Shown one piece after another: positions 18,285-28,097 of a stretch of 64,000 nucleotides of DNA. Within the stretch, counting starts at the first letter, position 1. Every line of letters begins with the position of its first letter. A program made the position numbers and the translations under genes. This DNA comes from Chromatiaceae bacterium (lineage in GTDB: Bacteria > Pseudomonadota > Gammaproteobacteria > Chromatiales > Chromatiaceae), in assembly GCA_024235415.1 (NCBI GenBank), contig JACKML010000002.1, positions 124,001-188,000 of the forward strand. The letters are read 5' to 3'. The notes under the pieces are model-generated. The model had not been told where the DNA came from. It did not search any database and worked only from the letters and a program-made list of their open reading frames with translations.

Positions 18285-18557
18285 ATGACAACGGCAACGC
18301 AACAGACATCCGGAAGCGCGTGGTTTTCCAAGCTGGTGGTAGTGCTCCTGCTTGCCCTGGCCGTCGGCCTGTATCTGCGCATCGTCATGGTCGAGGAAAC
18401 CGGTGCCGTCAGCTACGCAGCACCGCAGGCGAGCATGCGGGTGGTGGAGGGCAAGACCCAGCCTGCCGGCAGCGCCCCGGTAGCAACCCCCAAGGACCTG
18501 CCAGAAGATCAGATGGCATTGATCAAGCGCGTGTTCGCGCCGGAAATCAAGGACTGA
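18285..18557 (+). CDS. Small single-pass membrane protein, unknown function
   Basis: A 90-residue protein with one membrane segment (about 13-32, LVVVLLLALAVGLYLRIVMV) and a short exposed tail ending KRVFAPEIKD. I do not recognise the family. The coding potential is supported by a plausible ribosome binding site (ACGAGGTTTAGGT before the ATG) and its position directly after the Sel1/SH3 gene. The last 11 bases overlap the convergent hybrid kinase gene. Confidence 0.6.
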   Translation: MTTATQQTSGSAWFSKLVVVLLLALAVGLYLRIVMVEETGAVSYAAPQASMRVVEGKTQPAGSAPVATPKDLPEDQMALIKRVFAPEIKD

Positions 18558-21500
18558 TCGACGCGGCGCGGCGCCGCTCGAGCCACGCCAGCAAAGCACC
18601 ATACAGCGCATCCGGGTCCACCGGCTTGCCCAGGAAATCGTTCATCCCGGCGTTCAGGCAACGCCGCCGGTCTTCGGAAAATGCGTTCGCGGTCATCGCG
18701 ATGATCGGCACCTGTGAATAACCGGGCAGGGCACGGATGTCGCGCGTGGCCTGCAGACCATCCATGCGCGGCATCTGCATGTCCATCAGGATGGCGTCAT
18801 ACGACGTTGCAGCAGCCTTCTCCACCGCCACGACACCGTCCTTTGCCGTATCGACAACCAGCCCGGCCGCTTCCAGAAACAGCGACGTGATCTCCTGGTT
18901 GACCGGTTCATCGTCCGCAACCAGGATGCGCCGGCCTGCAAAGTCTTGCCGCAATGCCGCTTCTGCCTGGCGCGGTGTCAGTGTTTCGTCCGGTACCTCG
19001 ATGGCCCGCTCGCTCTTTTGCAGCCGCGCGGTAAACCAGAAGGTGCTGCCCTGACCGGGCAGACTGTTTGCGCCCGCGTTGCCGCCCATCAGCTGTGCCA
19101 GCTTCTTGGTGATGGCCAGTCCAAGCCCGGTCCCGCCGTATCGGCGGGTCGCACTGTTGTCCGCCTGTTCGAAGGCGTGAAACAGTTTGCCGAGTGTCTG
19201 CTCTGCGATGCCTATCCCGGTGTCCTCGACTTCGAATCGCAGCAGGGCACTTTCCGGCGTCTCCTCCTCGGTGACGACACGCAGCGTGATCCTGCCTTTG
19301 TCAGTGAACTTGACGGCATTGCTGGCGTAGTTCAGGAGCGCCTGCTGCAGTCGGGTCGGATCACCGATGAGCGCGTGCGGCGTCTCTTCCGCCTCGATCT
19401 TGAGTTCGATCTGCTTTGTCCGTATGGCCTCCTGCAACATCGACGCAACGTTACGCAGCAGGTATTTGACGTTGACGTCGTCATCAATCAGTTCGCATTT
19501 GCTGGCCTCGATCTTGGAGAGGTCGAGGATCGCGTTGATGACCCCCAGCAGGTGCGCAGCGGCCGCTTCGAGCTTATCGAGTTGCTCGGCCTGTTTTTCT
19601 GTCACGCCGGCACGGCGGATCAGGTGCGCCATGCCGGTTATCGCATGCATCGGGGTGCGGATCTCGTGCGACATGTTGGCGAGGAAGGCACTCTTGGCGA
19701 TACTCGCAGTCTCTGCGGCCTCTTTGGCCGCAGATAACTCCCGCGTGCGCTCTTCGACCAGGCGCTCGAGGTGATTCCTGTACTGTGTCAATTCGGCCTC
19801 GTTGGCCTTGCGCTCGGTAATGTCTACCGAGATGCCGCATAGCGCGTAGATGGTGCCGCCTTCCCGCCGCAGCGGCAGCTTGGTCGACAGATAGCTCGCT
19901 GTCTGGCCACTGCGTGGGACCGTGTTCAATTCCTCCACGCGCAGCGTCTCGCCGCCGACCAGCACCCGGCGGTCGTTGTCGCGGATCTGGGCAGCGGTAG
20001 GGGCATCGAAAAACCGCTCGTCACCAGCGCCGACAATGTCGTCGATCGAGGCGTCCCACAGGTCCAGCACCGCCCGGTTGGCAAACAGGTAGCGCCCCTG
20101 GAGGTCCTTCAGATAGATATAGGCATCGACGTTGTCGAGCACCGTGCGCAACAGCCCCTCGCTCTGACGTAAAGCCTCGCTCGCCTGCCTGCGTTCGGTG
20201 ATGTCCCGGGACAGTGCCACATAAGTGGCCGTCTTGCCGTCTGCAGTCGGCTTGGCCGCGATCGACAGCTCGAACGTGTGACGTCCCGCCGGCAGATCGA
20301 GATCAAACTGCCGCCCGATGGAATGACCGGTCGCCACTGCCTCGTGGATGGCGGCCATGCTTGCGGCTGCCGCCTCGGCAGGCAGCACCTCGGCAATGGT
20401 CTTGCCAAGAAACGCGGCCGGTGGCGTTGCGAGCAGGTCCTCGCGGGGTGAATGGTAGTCGAGGAATCGGCCCTGCCCGTCGACTTCAAACATCAGGTCC
20501 GGAATTGCATCCAGCGTCGCCTGCAGTTTCCTGGCCAATTCACTGGTCTCGGCCGCCTGATGCTTGCGCCCGGTGATGTCGACATCCATGCACACGAACA
20601 GCGGTTCATCACGCCGAGCACCGGGGATCGCAAAGAGGGTCGCCTCGACCCAGCGCCGCTCGCCGGCACGATTGCGCGTGGCGAATTCGGAGGGTCCCAC
20701 GACGTCACCTGCCGGGGCGAGGCCTTCGATCAGACGCAGGAACCCGGCAGCCGCCTCGGGCGTGTAGATCAGCTGATCGAGCGTCTTGCCCAACGCCTCG
20801 GCTGCCGGCCAGCCGTAGAGCCTCTCCGATGCCGGGTTCCAGTAAACCACGCGTCCGTGCGCGTCGTACCATTGAACGGCGACATTCGGCGTGAATTCGA
20901 GTGTCGCCTCCAGTTGCCTTTTGATTGCCGCCGTACGTGCCTGCGCCGCGGAAGTTTCTTGCAGGGCGCGTCCCAGCGCGCTCAAGGTCGCCAGCACGAT
21001 TACCGCCATCACCGCCAAACCAAGGCGCATCGGCCAGATATCCCCGGTAGCACCTGACCAGTCGCCGCGCGGAATTGCCGCTATCTGCCACGACCCCTGT
21101 GGCAATGGAATATCGGTGACCACCGCCTCCGATGAGAACAGCTCCGGTCGTCCGAAAAACACATCGCCGTCCGCGCCCAGTGAGTCTCTGCCACGAATGG
21201 CAACTTCTATCGGCAGATTGCTCTCGAGCAGACCACTGTTTGCGTACAGCTTCTCGAGAACCATCACGGCACTGACCAGGCCCCAGAACTGCTCTTTGCC
21301 GCCGTCATCGGTCAAATAGACTGGAAACCGCGCGACCAGCGCGGTTCCACCCTGCGCCAGTGTCAGTGGCCCTGCGAGTACGATCTCGCGTGTCGACCTG
21401 GCCCGCTCGGCCGAGGCCGCCTGTCCCGGGGCCGTGCGCAGGTCGAGTCCCACGGCCTTTTCGTTACCCGCCATCGGATACATCAGGCGGATGACCATGC

Positions 21501-21810
21501 CCGGGGCCGCCGCGATATTGCGCAACTGGGTGCGGCCGGCAAGCAACGGTGCAGCGGCCCTTTCGAATCGCGACTGGTCGATATCGGGCTCGAGGGTGAT
21601 CACGCTGACCAGGCCTTTGACCAGCTGAATGTCGCTGTTGAGATTACGTTCCAGGTGGGTTCGCAGCAGGGCAAGGCGGTCTCTCACCCCTTGATGAATT
21701 GCCGCTGCGTGACGCTCCTGATGGGTCTGCTCGACGTAAAAGGTGACCACCACTAGCAGACACAACAACAAGCCAGTTACCAGGTGAATCGATGTCCGGC
21801 TGAGTCTCAT
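18547..21810 (-). CDS. CHASE-PAS hybrid sensor histidine kinase
   Basis: A 1087-residue membrane sensor. Order: membrane segment (about 8-26), periplasmic CHASE domain (about 60-240), second membrane segment (about 260-280), and three PAS domains (about 300-415, 425-545, 555-670). These are followed by HisKA with the phospho-accepting His in NMSHEIRTPMHA, HATPase with DTGIGIA and GGTGLGLA boxes, and a C-terminal receiver with Asp in AILMDMQMPRMDG. CHASE domains sense small extracellular ligands. No HPt domain or partner response regulator is adjacent, so the output is unknown. It is divergent from dsbB across a 186-base gap that must contain both promoters. Confidence 0.9.
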   Translation of the reverse strand: MRLSRTSIHLVTGLLLCLLVVVTFYVEQTHQERHAAAIHQGVRDRLALLRTHLERNLNSDIQLVKGLVSVITLEPDIDQSRFERAAAPLLAGRTQLRNIAAAPGMVIRLMYPMAGNEKAVGLDLRTAPGQAASAERARSTREIVLAGPLTLAQGGTALVARFPVYLTDDGGKEQFWGLVSAVMVLEKLYANSGLLESNLPIEVAIRGRDSLGADGDVFFGRPELFSSEAVVTDIPLPQGSWQIAAIPRGDWSGATGDIWPMRLGLAVMAVIVLATLSALGRALQETSAAQARTAAIKRQLEATLEFTPNVAVQWYDAHGRVVYWNPASERLYGWPAAEALGKTLDQLIYTPEAAAGFLRLIEGLAPAGDVVGPSEFATRNRAGERRWVEATLFAIPGARRDEPLFVCMDVDITGRKHQAAETSELARKLQATLDAIPDLMFEVDGQGRFLDYHSPREDLLATPPAAFLGKTIAEVLPAEAAAASMAAIHEAVATGHSIGRQFDLDLPAGRHTFELSIAAKPTADGKTATYVALSRDITERRQASEALRQSEGLLRTVLDNVDAYIYLKDLQGRYLFANRAVLDLWDASIDDIVGAGDERFFDAPTAAQIRDNDRRVLVGGETLRVEELNTVPRSGQTASYLSTKLPLRREGGTIYALCGISVDITERKANEAELTQYRNHLERLVEERTRELSAAKEAAETASIAKSAFLANMSHEIRTPMHAITGMAHLIRRAGVTEKQAEQLDKLEAAAAHLLGVINAILDLSKIEASKCELIDDDVNVKYLLRNVASMLQEAIRTKQIELKIEAEETPHALIGDPTRLQQALLNYASNAVKFTDKGRITLRVVTEEETPESALLRFEVEDTGIGIAEQTLGKLFHAFEQADNSATRRYGGTGLGLAITKKLAQLMGGNAGANSLPGQGSTFWFTARLQKSERAIEVPDETLTPRQAEAALRQDFAGRRILVADDEPVNQEITSLFLEAAGLVVDTAKDGVVAVEKAAATSYDAILMDMQMPRMDGLQATRDIRALPGYSQVPIIAMTANAFSEDRRRCLNAGMNDFLGKPVDPDALYGALLAWLERRRAASISP

Positions 21811-21996
21811 AAAGCGATGACGCGATTGGGAAAAATATGTCTGTCGATATATCGGTTGGCAGCCGGTTATCTTGAAAACCGCATCCGCCGCAGCTGCCGC
21901 ATTTCCGGCGCCTTACGCGGTCGACGCAGTTCGCGCAACGGCTCCCCGAGCTTTGTACAATAGGCCATTGTCGATGGTTGAACCAGGCGGTCAAAA

Positions 21997-22542
21997 TTGA
22001 GCAATGACTCCGTTGAAAATATCCTGCCGCAGGAATCGGGCAGTCGACCATGGTTCGCGCGCCGAGGGGCATGGCTGCTGCTTGTCGCAAGTGCCGTTGT
22101 GCTGGAACTGACGGCACTGGGCTTCCAGTACGGCATGGGACTCGATCCCTGCGTCATGTGTATCTATGAGCGAGTGGCCGTGTTCGGCCTGTTGTTGGCT
22201 GGTACCATCGGTGTATTGCATCCGGGTAGCGCGGCACTGCGCTGGGCCGGTTATCTGACTTGGGCAATCAGCGCGGGCTGGGGGCTGCAGCTGGCGCTGC
22301 GGCATGTCGGGATCCAGATCGACAAGACGGCCTCACTGGGCTGCAGTTTCGCAGCCGAATTTCCAGCGTGGGCGAGGCTGGACGAGTGGTTCCCCGCGGT
22401 GTTTCTGCCCACCGGTTATTGCGATGACATCCAATGGCAATGGATGTCATTGACGATGGCGCAATGGATGGTCGTCGTGTTCGCCGTGTATCTGCTGATA
22501 TTGGCTGTAGTGCTGCTCACCGAATTGCGCACGCCGCATTGA
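21997..22542 (+). CDS. dsbB: Disulfide bond formation protein DsbB
   Basis: Four-helix inner-membrane protein that reoxidises DsbA and passes electrons to quinone. The 181-residue protein has the first redox pair in DPCVMCIYER (about residues 52-55). The second periplasmic pair is the Cys in LGCSF (about 115) and the Cys in TGYCDD (about 142). The assigned start is a TTG with a purine-rich stretch upstream. An acidic N-terminal tail of about 20 residues precedes the first helix, a little longer than usual, so the true start could be downstream. Confidence 0.92.
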   Translation: MSNDSVENILPQESGSRPWFARRGAWLLLVASAVVLELTALGFQYGMGLDPCVMCIYERVAVFGLLLAGTIGVLHPGSAALRWAGYLTWAISAGWGLQLALRHVGIQIDKTASLGCSFAAEFPAWARLDEWFPAVFLPTGYCDDIQWQWMSLTMAQWMVVVFAVYLLILAVVLLTELRTPH

Positions 22543-22588
22543 ACCGCGAGCGGCAAGCGCCGACATATTTCAATCAAGGAGAATGACG

Positions 22589-23350
22589 ATGCCTGATTTT
22601 GGAGGTCTGATCGGATCTTTTCTACAGAGCGCCATCGCGCCTTCGGGCAACCAGCGGATGGGCAGTGCGTTGGAAGGCCTGCAGCGAGGCGGCGGGGCAC
22701 CGGGCAGCAGTGGTGGCGGCGCCGATCTGCTCAACAGCCTGCGTGATGCCGTGCAGGGCGGACTCGGAAAGGCCGCTCAGAATCCGGCTGCAGCGGGCGG
22801 CATGGGTGCGATCCTGGGTTCGCTGCTCGGTGGTGGCTCGGACTCGATCAAAGGTGCACTGGGTGGCGGTGCACTGGCGATGCTGGCCAGCGTGGCGATG
22901 AAGTCGCTGGCTGCCGGGAGCGGCAGCAACCAGGCCGCCGCATTTGCCGGCCGGTTTTCGCCAGATAAAGCGGCGGCACCGGCCCCACAGTTGTCGCAGA
23001 CAACGGCGGAACTCGTACTACGCGGCATGATCAATATTGCGAAGTGTGATGGTGAAATCTCCCGTGAGGAGTCCCAGCGCATTGTCGGCAAGATTCTCGA
23101 GACCGGCCAGCTGGACCAGGACAGTCAGCAATGGCTGGCCCGGGAAATGCAAAAACCGCTGGATCTGCGGGGATTTGCGGCGGAAATCCCAAACCCCCAG
23201 GTCGCGGCACAGGTATACGCGGCATCTTTGCTCGCGGTCGAGATCGACACTGTGGCCGAGAAACAATACCTGGAGCAATTCGCACAGCTGGCCGGCCTCA
23301 GCCCCCAGGTCGTGCAGCAGATACATCGAGCGATGGGCCTGGCTGACTGA
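22589..23350 (+). CDS. DUF533 (YebE-like) / TerB-fold protein
   Basis: A protein of about 253 residues. The N-terminal half is low-complexity and rich in Gly, Ala and Ser with a hydrophobic stretch (GALGGGALAMLASVAMKSLA). The C-terminal half is an alpha-helical TerB-like domain with MINIAKCDGEISREESQRIV, the family hallmark. E. coli YebE is an envelope stress-responsive inner-membrane protein of unknown role. I chose the ATG at 22589 because AAGGAG lies seven bases upstream; the ATG at 22583 is too close to it. Confidence 0.82.
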   Translation: MPDFGGLIGSFLQSAIAPSGNQRMGSALEGLQRGGGAPGSSGGGADLLNSLRDAVQGGLGKAAQNPAAAGGMGAILGSLLGGGSDSIKGALGGGALAMLASVAMKSLAAGSGSNQAAAFAGRFSPDKAAAPAPQLSQTTAELVLRGMINIAKCDGEISREESQRIVGKILETGQLDQDSQQWLAREMQKPLDLRGFAAEIPNPQVAAQVYAASLLAVEIDTVAEKQYLEQFAQLAGLSPQVVQQIHRAMGLAD

Positions 23351-23459
23351 ATCGGCCAGCCGGCGGGAAGCCGGCACAGGGGGAATGTAGTCCGGGGCCA
23401 AGCGGCGTCGCACTATACGGCTTATCAGGAAGTACGCAGCGGCGCCCAAACCGAGGAGC

Positions 23460-25049
23460 ATGGAACTGGCCAAGAATCATCGCAAGGAAGCGAATCCGCC
23501 GCATGGCCTGCTTCGCCAACTCAGGCTGAACGGCCCTTTCGCGACGGCCCGGGCGCGTGCACTGCTTGCGGTCTGGGCCATCCTCACTGCCGGCGCCGTG
23601 GCGATTTTGGTTGCCACCGATGTGCACAAGGCCAATGCGCGCCTTCAGGAACTGGGCGTTGGTTATCTGCAGCATATCTCCGATCGCGCACTGGTCAGCG
23701 AGACGGCGATCGAGGGCTTCGCCGCCTTCGTCGCCTCGATGGAACGCTTCAACCACGACAGGGCGACGCACTATGCGGGCGAACTGCTGGCACGTTATCC
23801 CTTTCTCTACATGTTCGAAGTCGCGGTGCGCGTAGCGCACGAAGAGCGCGCCGCGGCCGAGGCCGCGCTGGCCGCGCGTCAGCCTGGCGCGGCATTCAAA
23901 CGGTTCACCTATGCCACCGACCGCACATGGCAGCCGGTCGAGCCCGCCGAGTTCTATTACCCGTTGATCTTTCAGCAACCGCTGCTGCAGGGTGCCGGCA
24001 ACCTGATCGGCCTGAATATCGTTTCGACCGATATGCTCAGTGTGGCGATGCAGGCGTCGTTCGAGCGTGGAGAGCCGGTGGCGACGCATCCCTTCGAACT
24101 CGCGGAGGGAGGGCGTGGCTACATACTGCATCGATCCGTCGAGCACGTCGGCGGGCGGCCGCCGAGTGCCTTCCAGGCCGGCGCCTATGTACTGCTGGCA
24201 CTGCAGGCGAGACAGCTGTTCTCTGAGCTGCTCGACGGGCCGCCGGGCGTTGTCATCCGTGTCAGCCACCGCGATTTTGCGGACGACGACGCGCGGGGCG
24301 AGATCCTGTCGATCGCGGCAGCGCCGGTCAGTGCCGCCGAAAAGGCATTGCTGCCGTGCTTTCATTTCGAGCGCGCGCTGGAACTGGATTCACAACCCCT
24401 GGTGCTGCGGCTCGATTGGCAATTCGGCTGGGGCGACCTCAGCCTCGGTGCTTTGGCCGGTATCCTGTCCGGCTCGCTGGTGCTTTTTCTCGCGGTCCGG
24501 TCTTATGCGCGGTATTACATCGACAGCGGGTTGGAGGCGTTGGAGAGCGGAGGACGTCTCTACGAACTGGCCAACTTCGACGCGCTGACCGGCCTGGCCA
24601 ACCGCAATCGCCTGATCGATTTCCTCGAAGGCGAACTGGCGCGGGCGCGCCGACACAGGCAATGGCTGGTGGTCCTGTTCATTGACGTCAACGGGTTCAA
24701 GCAGGTCAACGACACCCATGGCCACGCCACCGGTGACCTGGTCCTGATCGAGGTCGCACGCAGGTTGTCGCTGGAACTGCGCGAAGACGAGCTGCTGGCC
24801 AGGTACGGGGGTGATGAGTTCATCTGGGTCACCGCACCCACCGACGAAAAACCACCGCTGGATCAACTGATCCGGCGCCTGAAAGGCCGGTTTGCCGATC
24901 CGATCCGTGTCAAAAGCAACGCGTTTGCGCTCAGCGTGAGTATCGGTTGCGCGCTGTACCCGCAGAGTGGGAAGAATGTGGCCGCACTGTTCGAGGCTGC
25001 CGACGACGACATGTACCGCGACAAGCAGGGCAGCCGAAGAGAGGCGTGA
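23460..25049 (+). CDS. Membrane diguanylate cyclase (GGDEF)
   Basis: A 529-residue membrane protein. It has a membrane segment at about 35-55, a periplasmic CHASE-like sensory domain (about 70-310), a second membrane segment (about 320-345) and a C-terminal GGDEF domain starting at about 365. The active site reads RYGGDEF, so c-di-GMP synthesis is expected. The inhibitory I-site is altered: five residues before GGDEF the expected RxxD reads REDE, which may weaken product feedback. There is no EAL domain. The sensed signal is unknown. Confidence 0.9.
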   Translation: MELAKNHRKEANPPHGLLRQLRLNGPFATARARALLAVWAILTAGAVAILVATDVHKANARLQELGVGYLQHISDRALVSETAIEGFAAFVASMERFNHDRATHYAGELLARYPFLYMFEVAVRVAHEERAAAEAALAARQPGAAFKRFTYATDRTWQPVEPAEFYYPLIFQQPLLQGAGNLIGLNIVSTDMLSVAMQASFERGEPVATHPFELAEGGRGYILHRSVEHVGGRPPSAFQAGAYVLLALQARQLFSELLDGPPGVVIRVSHRDFADDDARGEILSIAAAPVSAAEKALLPCFHFERALELDSQPLVLRLDWQFGWGDLSLGALAGILSGSLVLFLAVRSYARYYIDSGLEALESGGRLYELANFDALTGLANRNRLIDFLEGELARARRHRQWLVVLFIDVNGFKQVNDTHGHATGDLVLIEVARRLSLELREDELLARYGGDEFIWVTAPTDEKPPLDQLIRRLKGRFADPIRVKSNAFALSVSIGCALYPQSGKNVAALFEAADDDMYRDKQGSRREA

Positions 25050-25070
25050 CGCGGTGCAGTGGCTGCCGGG

Positions 25071-25616
25071 TCAGCGCCCTGGGACCACGCCAGCACTGGG
25101 TGCCGGGCGCAACAGAGGCGGGCGAGGCGGCCGATACGCCGGGTGTTCGGGCGGCCACAGGGTCGGCGGGGTCGGACGGTGATCCGGCCATCCCGCTCCC
25201 GGGCGGCCGGGTGGACGCGGATGGACGGGGCGCGGATAGGCATAAACGGGCGCGCTGTCGGTCGGTGGGGCGCGCAGCGCCTGCTCACGGGCCTCCAGTT
25301 CACGCTGACGCAACGCGTACTCGCGGTCACGTTCGCGGCGCTCGCGGCGTTCACGTTCCAGGTCTTTACGTGAAGCCTCCATGCGTTTCGACTGGTTGAG
25401 AATCGAATACGGGTCGTCGGCCGGTGCCAATGCGGGTGCGGTGTAACTGGGCACCACCAGCGCCTCGGCCGCTTTCGCGTGGCCGGGGGGCGGTTGATCG
25501 GTAAAGTGCACGCTGCCCTCGCTGTCCGTCCAACGATACAGCGGCTGGGGATCCGCGAATGCGATATGCGATGCCACCGCGAGCAGCAGTCCCAGTTGCC
25601 AATTCATGCATGACAT
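25071..25616 (-). CDS. DUF4124 exported protein with proline-rich tail
   Basis: A 181-residue exported protein. After a signal peptide (about 1-21) there is a DUF4124 domain with PLYRWTDSEGSVHFTDQPPP, a family common in envelope proteins of Gammaproteobacteria. A charged helix rich in Arg and Glu follows (about 80-112), probably coiled-coil, and then a Pro/Arg-rich tail. The function is unknown. It is convergent with the diguanylate cyclase gene. Confidence 0.8.
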   Translation of the reverse strand: MSCMNWQLGLLLAVASHIAFADPQPLYRWTDSEGSVHFTDQPPPGHAKAAEALVVPSYTAPALAPADDPYSILNQSKRMEASRKDLERERRERRERDREYALRQRELEAREQALRAPPTDSAPVYAYPRPVHPRPPGRPGAGWPDHRPTPPTLWPPEHPAYRPPRPPLLRPAPSAGVVPGR

Positions 25617-25704
25617 GCAGGCGTTTCTCCCGTGTACCCGTCGCTGCGGACAGCGCCCCCCGTAGGAGCCGAGCCCTCTCGGCGATCCGACCGCTGGTGA
25701 TCGT

Positions 25705-25727
25705 CCCTTCTCCCCGTGGGAGGGGAA
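25705..25727. repeat. GC-rich palindromic repeat, intergenic copy
   Basis: CCCTTCTCCCC and GGGAGGGG flank a short loop. It resembles the repeat found in frame inside hsdR and hsdM, but here it lies in the 211-base gap between the DUF4124 gene and recQ. Apart from this repeat, I see only probable promoter sequence for recQ in that gap. Confidence 0.55.
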
Positions 25728-25827
25728 TCAGATGTTTTGAACCCGATTGAAAGAATAGCGCACTACGCCATCCGACCAAGCGCAATCCGACAGCCACGCC
25801 CTGTGGTCCCCGGTACAATGCCGGGCC

Positions 25828-27954
25828 ATGCGAGCCATAGCCGACACTTCAGATTTGATTCACCAGACCCTGCAGCGGGTATTTGGTTTTTCCAGCTTCC
25901 GACCTCAGCAGCAGGCTGTCATCGAAGACGTGATCCACGGCGACGATGCGTTCGTGCTGATGCCGACCGGTGGTGGCAAATCGCTTTGCTACCAGATACC
26001 GGCACTGCACCGGCGCGGGGTCGGCATCGTCGTGTCGCCGCTGATATCGCTGATGAAGGATCAGGTGGATGCACTGTGCGCCAATGGCGTGGCGGCCGCT
26101 TTCTATAACTCCAGCCAGGGATCCGACGCCGCACGCCAGGTGCTCGGCCGGCTGCACGATCACGCCCTCGATCTGTTGTACATCAGCCCGGAACGCCTGA
26201 TCTCGGGCGGTTTCCTCGAACGCCTGGCCGATATCGATATCGCGCTGTTTGCGATCGACGAGGCGCACTGCGTGTCGCAATGGGGACACGACTTCCGTCC
26301 CGAATATGCGGCGTTGGGCACCCTGCGCGAACGCTTTCCCGAGGTCCCGCTGGTGGCGCTAACCGCGACCGCCGATGCGCAGACACGCGATGACATCGTC
26401 CGCGTCTTGCAACTCGGTCACGCCAGACGCCATATCACCGGCTTCGATCGCCCCAATATCCGGTACACGGTGCTGGAGAAGCACAAACCGTTCGAGCAGT
26501 TGCTGCGCTTTCTCGACGGACGCCCCGACCAGGCCGGCATCGTCTATGCGCTGTCGAGAAAAAAGGTTGAAGAGGTCGCTGCGAAACTGTCCGCGCACGG
26601 CATGCGTGCTGCTGCCTACCACGCGGGGTTCCCGACCAGACAACGCGAGCAGGTGCAGGAGCAGTTCCTGCGCGACGAACTCCAGGTGGTGGTCGCCACG
26701 GTCGCGTTCGGGATGGGTATCGACAAGCCCAACGTGCGCTTCGTGGTCCATTTCGACCTGCCCAAGCACATCGAGGGCTACTACCAGGAGACTGGCCGTG
26801 CCGGGCGTGACGGTCTGCCTTCCGAGGCCCTGTTGCTGTATGGCGCACAGGACGTGGTCACAGCGCGCCGCCTGATCGACGGCAATCAGAACCCTCAGCA
26901 GCAGCGTGTCGAGGTGCACAAGCTCAACGCGATGGTGGCGCTGGCCGAGGCGGTGACCTGCCGCCGGCGCGTGCTGCTTGGTTATTTCGGTGAGACGCTG
27001 GCAGACGACTGCGGCAACTGTGATGTGTGCACAGATCCACCGGCCAGGTTCGACGCGACGGTGGATGCACAAAAAGCCCTGTCATGTGTCTATCGCGTGG
27101 AGCAGCGGTTCGGCATCAAGCATGTCATCGACGTGCTCCGTGGCGCGGACACCGAGCGCATCCGCAGCCTGGGCCACGGCCGGCTGTCGACCTATGGCAT
27201 CGGCAGCGACAAGAGCGAGCAGGAGTGGATCTCGATCATCCGCCAACTGATTCACCACGGTTACCTGGAACAGGACATCGCCAACTACTCGGTGCTGAAG
27301 CTGACCCCGGCGGCACGCCCGCTCCTCAAAGGGGAGGTCCGGCTGGACCTGGCCAAGCCACGTATCAAGGATGCCGGTACCAAGACCAAACGGCCCAGGG
27401 CGGACGCACACGGACCTTACGATGAGTCGCTGTTCGACGAGTTGCGGCGCCTGCGCAAGGAACTGGCCGATGCCGAGGGCAAGCCGCCGTACATCGTATT
27501 CGGTGATGCGACCCTGGTGCAGATGGCACGCGACAAGCCGTTGTCGGCGCATGACCTGTTGGCAATCAGCGGCGTCGGGCAGCACAAGCTGGAAAAGTAC
27601 GGTGATGATTTCCTCAACGCGATCGCCGAATACTGTGTCGCCAACGGTGAGCAGGGCGGGGCGCTCGAACCTGCGCTGCGCGATACCTGGCAGCTGTGTC
27701 AGCAGGGTCTGGACCTGGATGCCATTGCCAGCCGTCGGGGACAGACGCTGGCCGAGACTGCGGCCCAGCTGCTCAAGCTGATCGACGCCGGCCAGCCGGT
27801 TGCCGCCGAGCGTCTGATTGCGAAGAAAAAATACGCTTTGATCGAAAACGTACTGCAGGATTTCGGCGCTGGGGCGGACTGGCAGGTATTGCGTGATGCC
27901 CTGCCACCGCTGGTTGCCGATCACGAGATACGGCTGGTCAAAGCCGGCTGGTAA
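25828..27954 (+). CDS. recQ: ATP-dependent DNA helicase RecQ
   Basis: 3'-5' superfamily 2 helicase for recombination and fork repair. The 708-residue protein has motif I MPTGGGKSLCYQIP, motif II IDEAHCVSQWGHDFRPEY, motif VI QETGRAGRDG, and the RQC zinc cysteines in TCRRR and DDCGNCDVC. A winged helix and an HRDC domain follow (around YIVFGDATLVQMARDKPLS). An extra C-terminal helical region of about 100 residues resembles the helix-turn-helix extension seen in RecQ of many proteobacteria. No defects are visible. Confidence 0.96.
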   Translation: MRAIADTSDLIHQTLQRVFGFSSFRPQQQAVIEDVIHGDDAFVLMPTGGGKSLCYQIPALHRRGVGIVVSPLISLMKDQVDALCANGVAAAFYNSSQGSDAARQVLGRLHDHALDLLYISPERLISGGFLERLADIDIALFAIDEAHCVSQWGHDFRPEYAALGTLRERFPEVPLVALTATADAQTRDDIVRVLQLGHARRHITGFDRPNIRYTVLEKHKPFEQLLRFLDGRPDQAGIVYALSRKKVEEVAAKLSAHGMRAAAYHAGFPTRQREQVQEQFLRDELQVVVATVAFGMGIDKPNVRFVVHFDLPKHIEGYYQETGRAGRDGLPSEALLLYGAQDVVTARRLIDGNQNPQQQRVEVHKLNAMVALAEAVTCRRRVLLGYFGETLADDCGNCDVCTDPPARFDATVDAQKALSCVYRVEQRFGIKHVIDVLRGADTERIRSLGHGRLSTYGIGSDKSEQEWISIIRQLIHHGYLEQDIANYSVLKLTPAARPLLKGEVRLDLAKPRIKDAGTKTKRPRADAHGPYDESLFDELRRLRKELADAEGKPPYIVFGDATLVQMARDKPLSAHDLLAISGVGQHKLEKYGDDFLNAIAEYCVANGEQGGALEPALRDTWQLCQQGLDLDAIASRRGQTLAETAAQLLKLIDAGQPVAAERLIAKKKYALIENVLQDFGAGADWQVLRDALPPLVADHEIRLVKAGW

Positions 27955-28097
27955 CCCGGCTGCGTGAACGCGGGCTGCTCGACCGCGATACCGTTGGATT
28001 GTTTCCCCCGATACCTGAGATGATGCGGGCAAGGGATCACGACGGACTGTTGTGATCGAACCGCACAATGCATGGCAGCGGTTGGCCAGGAGGCAAA

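Noticed and set aside
23018..23473. Minus-strand frame with a hydrophobic start between the DUF533 and diguanylate cyclase genes
   Set aside because: Only the first 40 or so codons lie outside the DUF533 gene; the rest is its antisense shadow.
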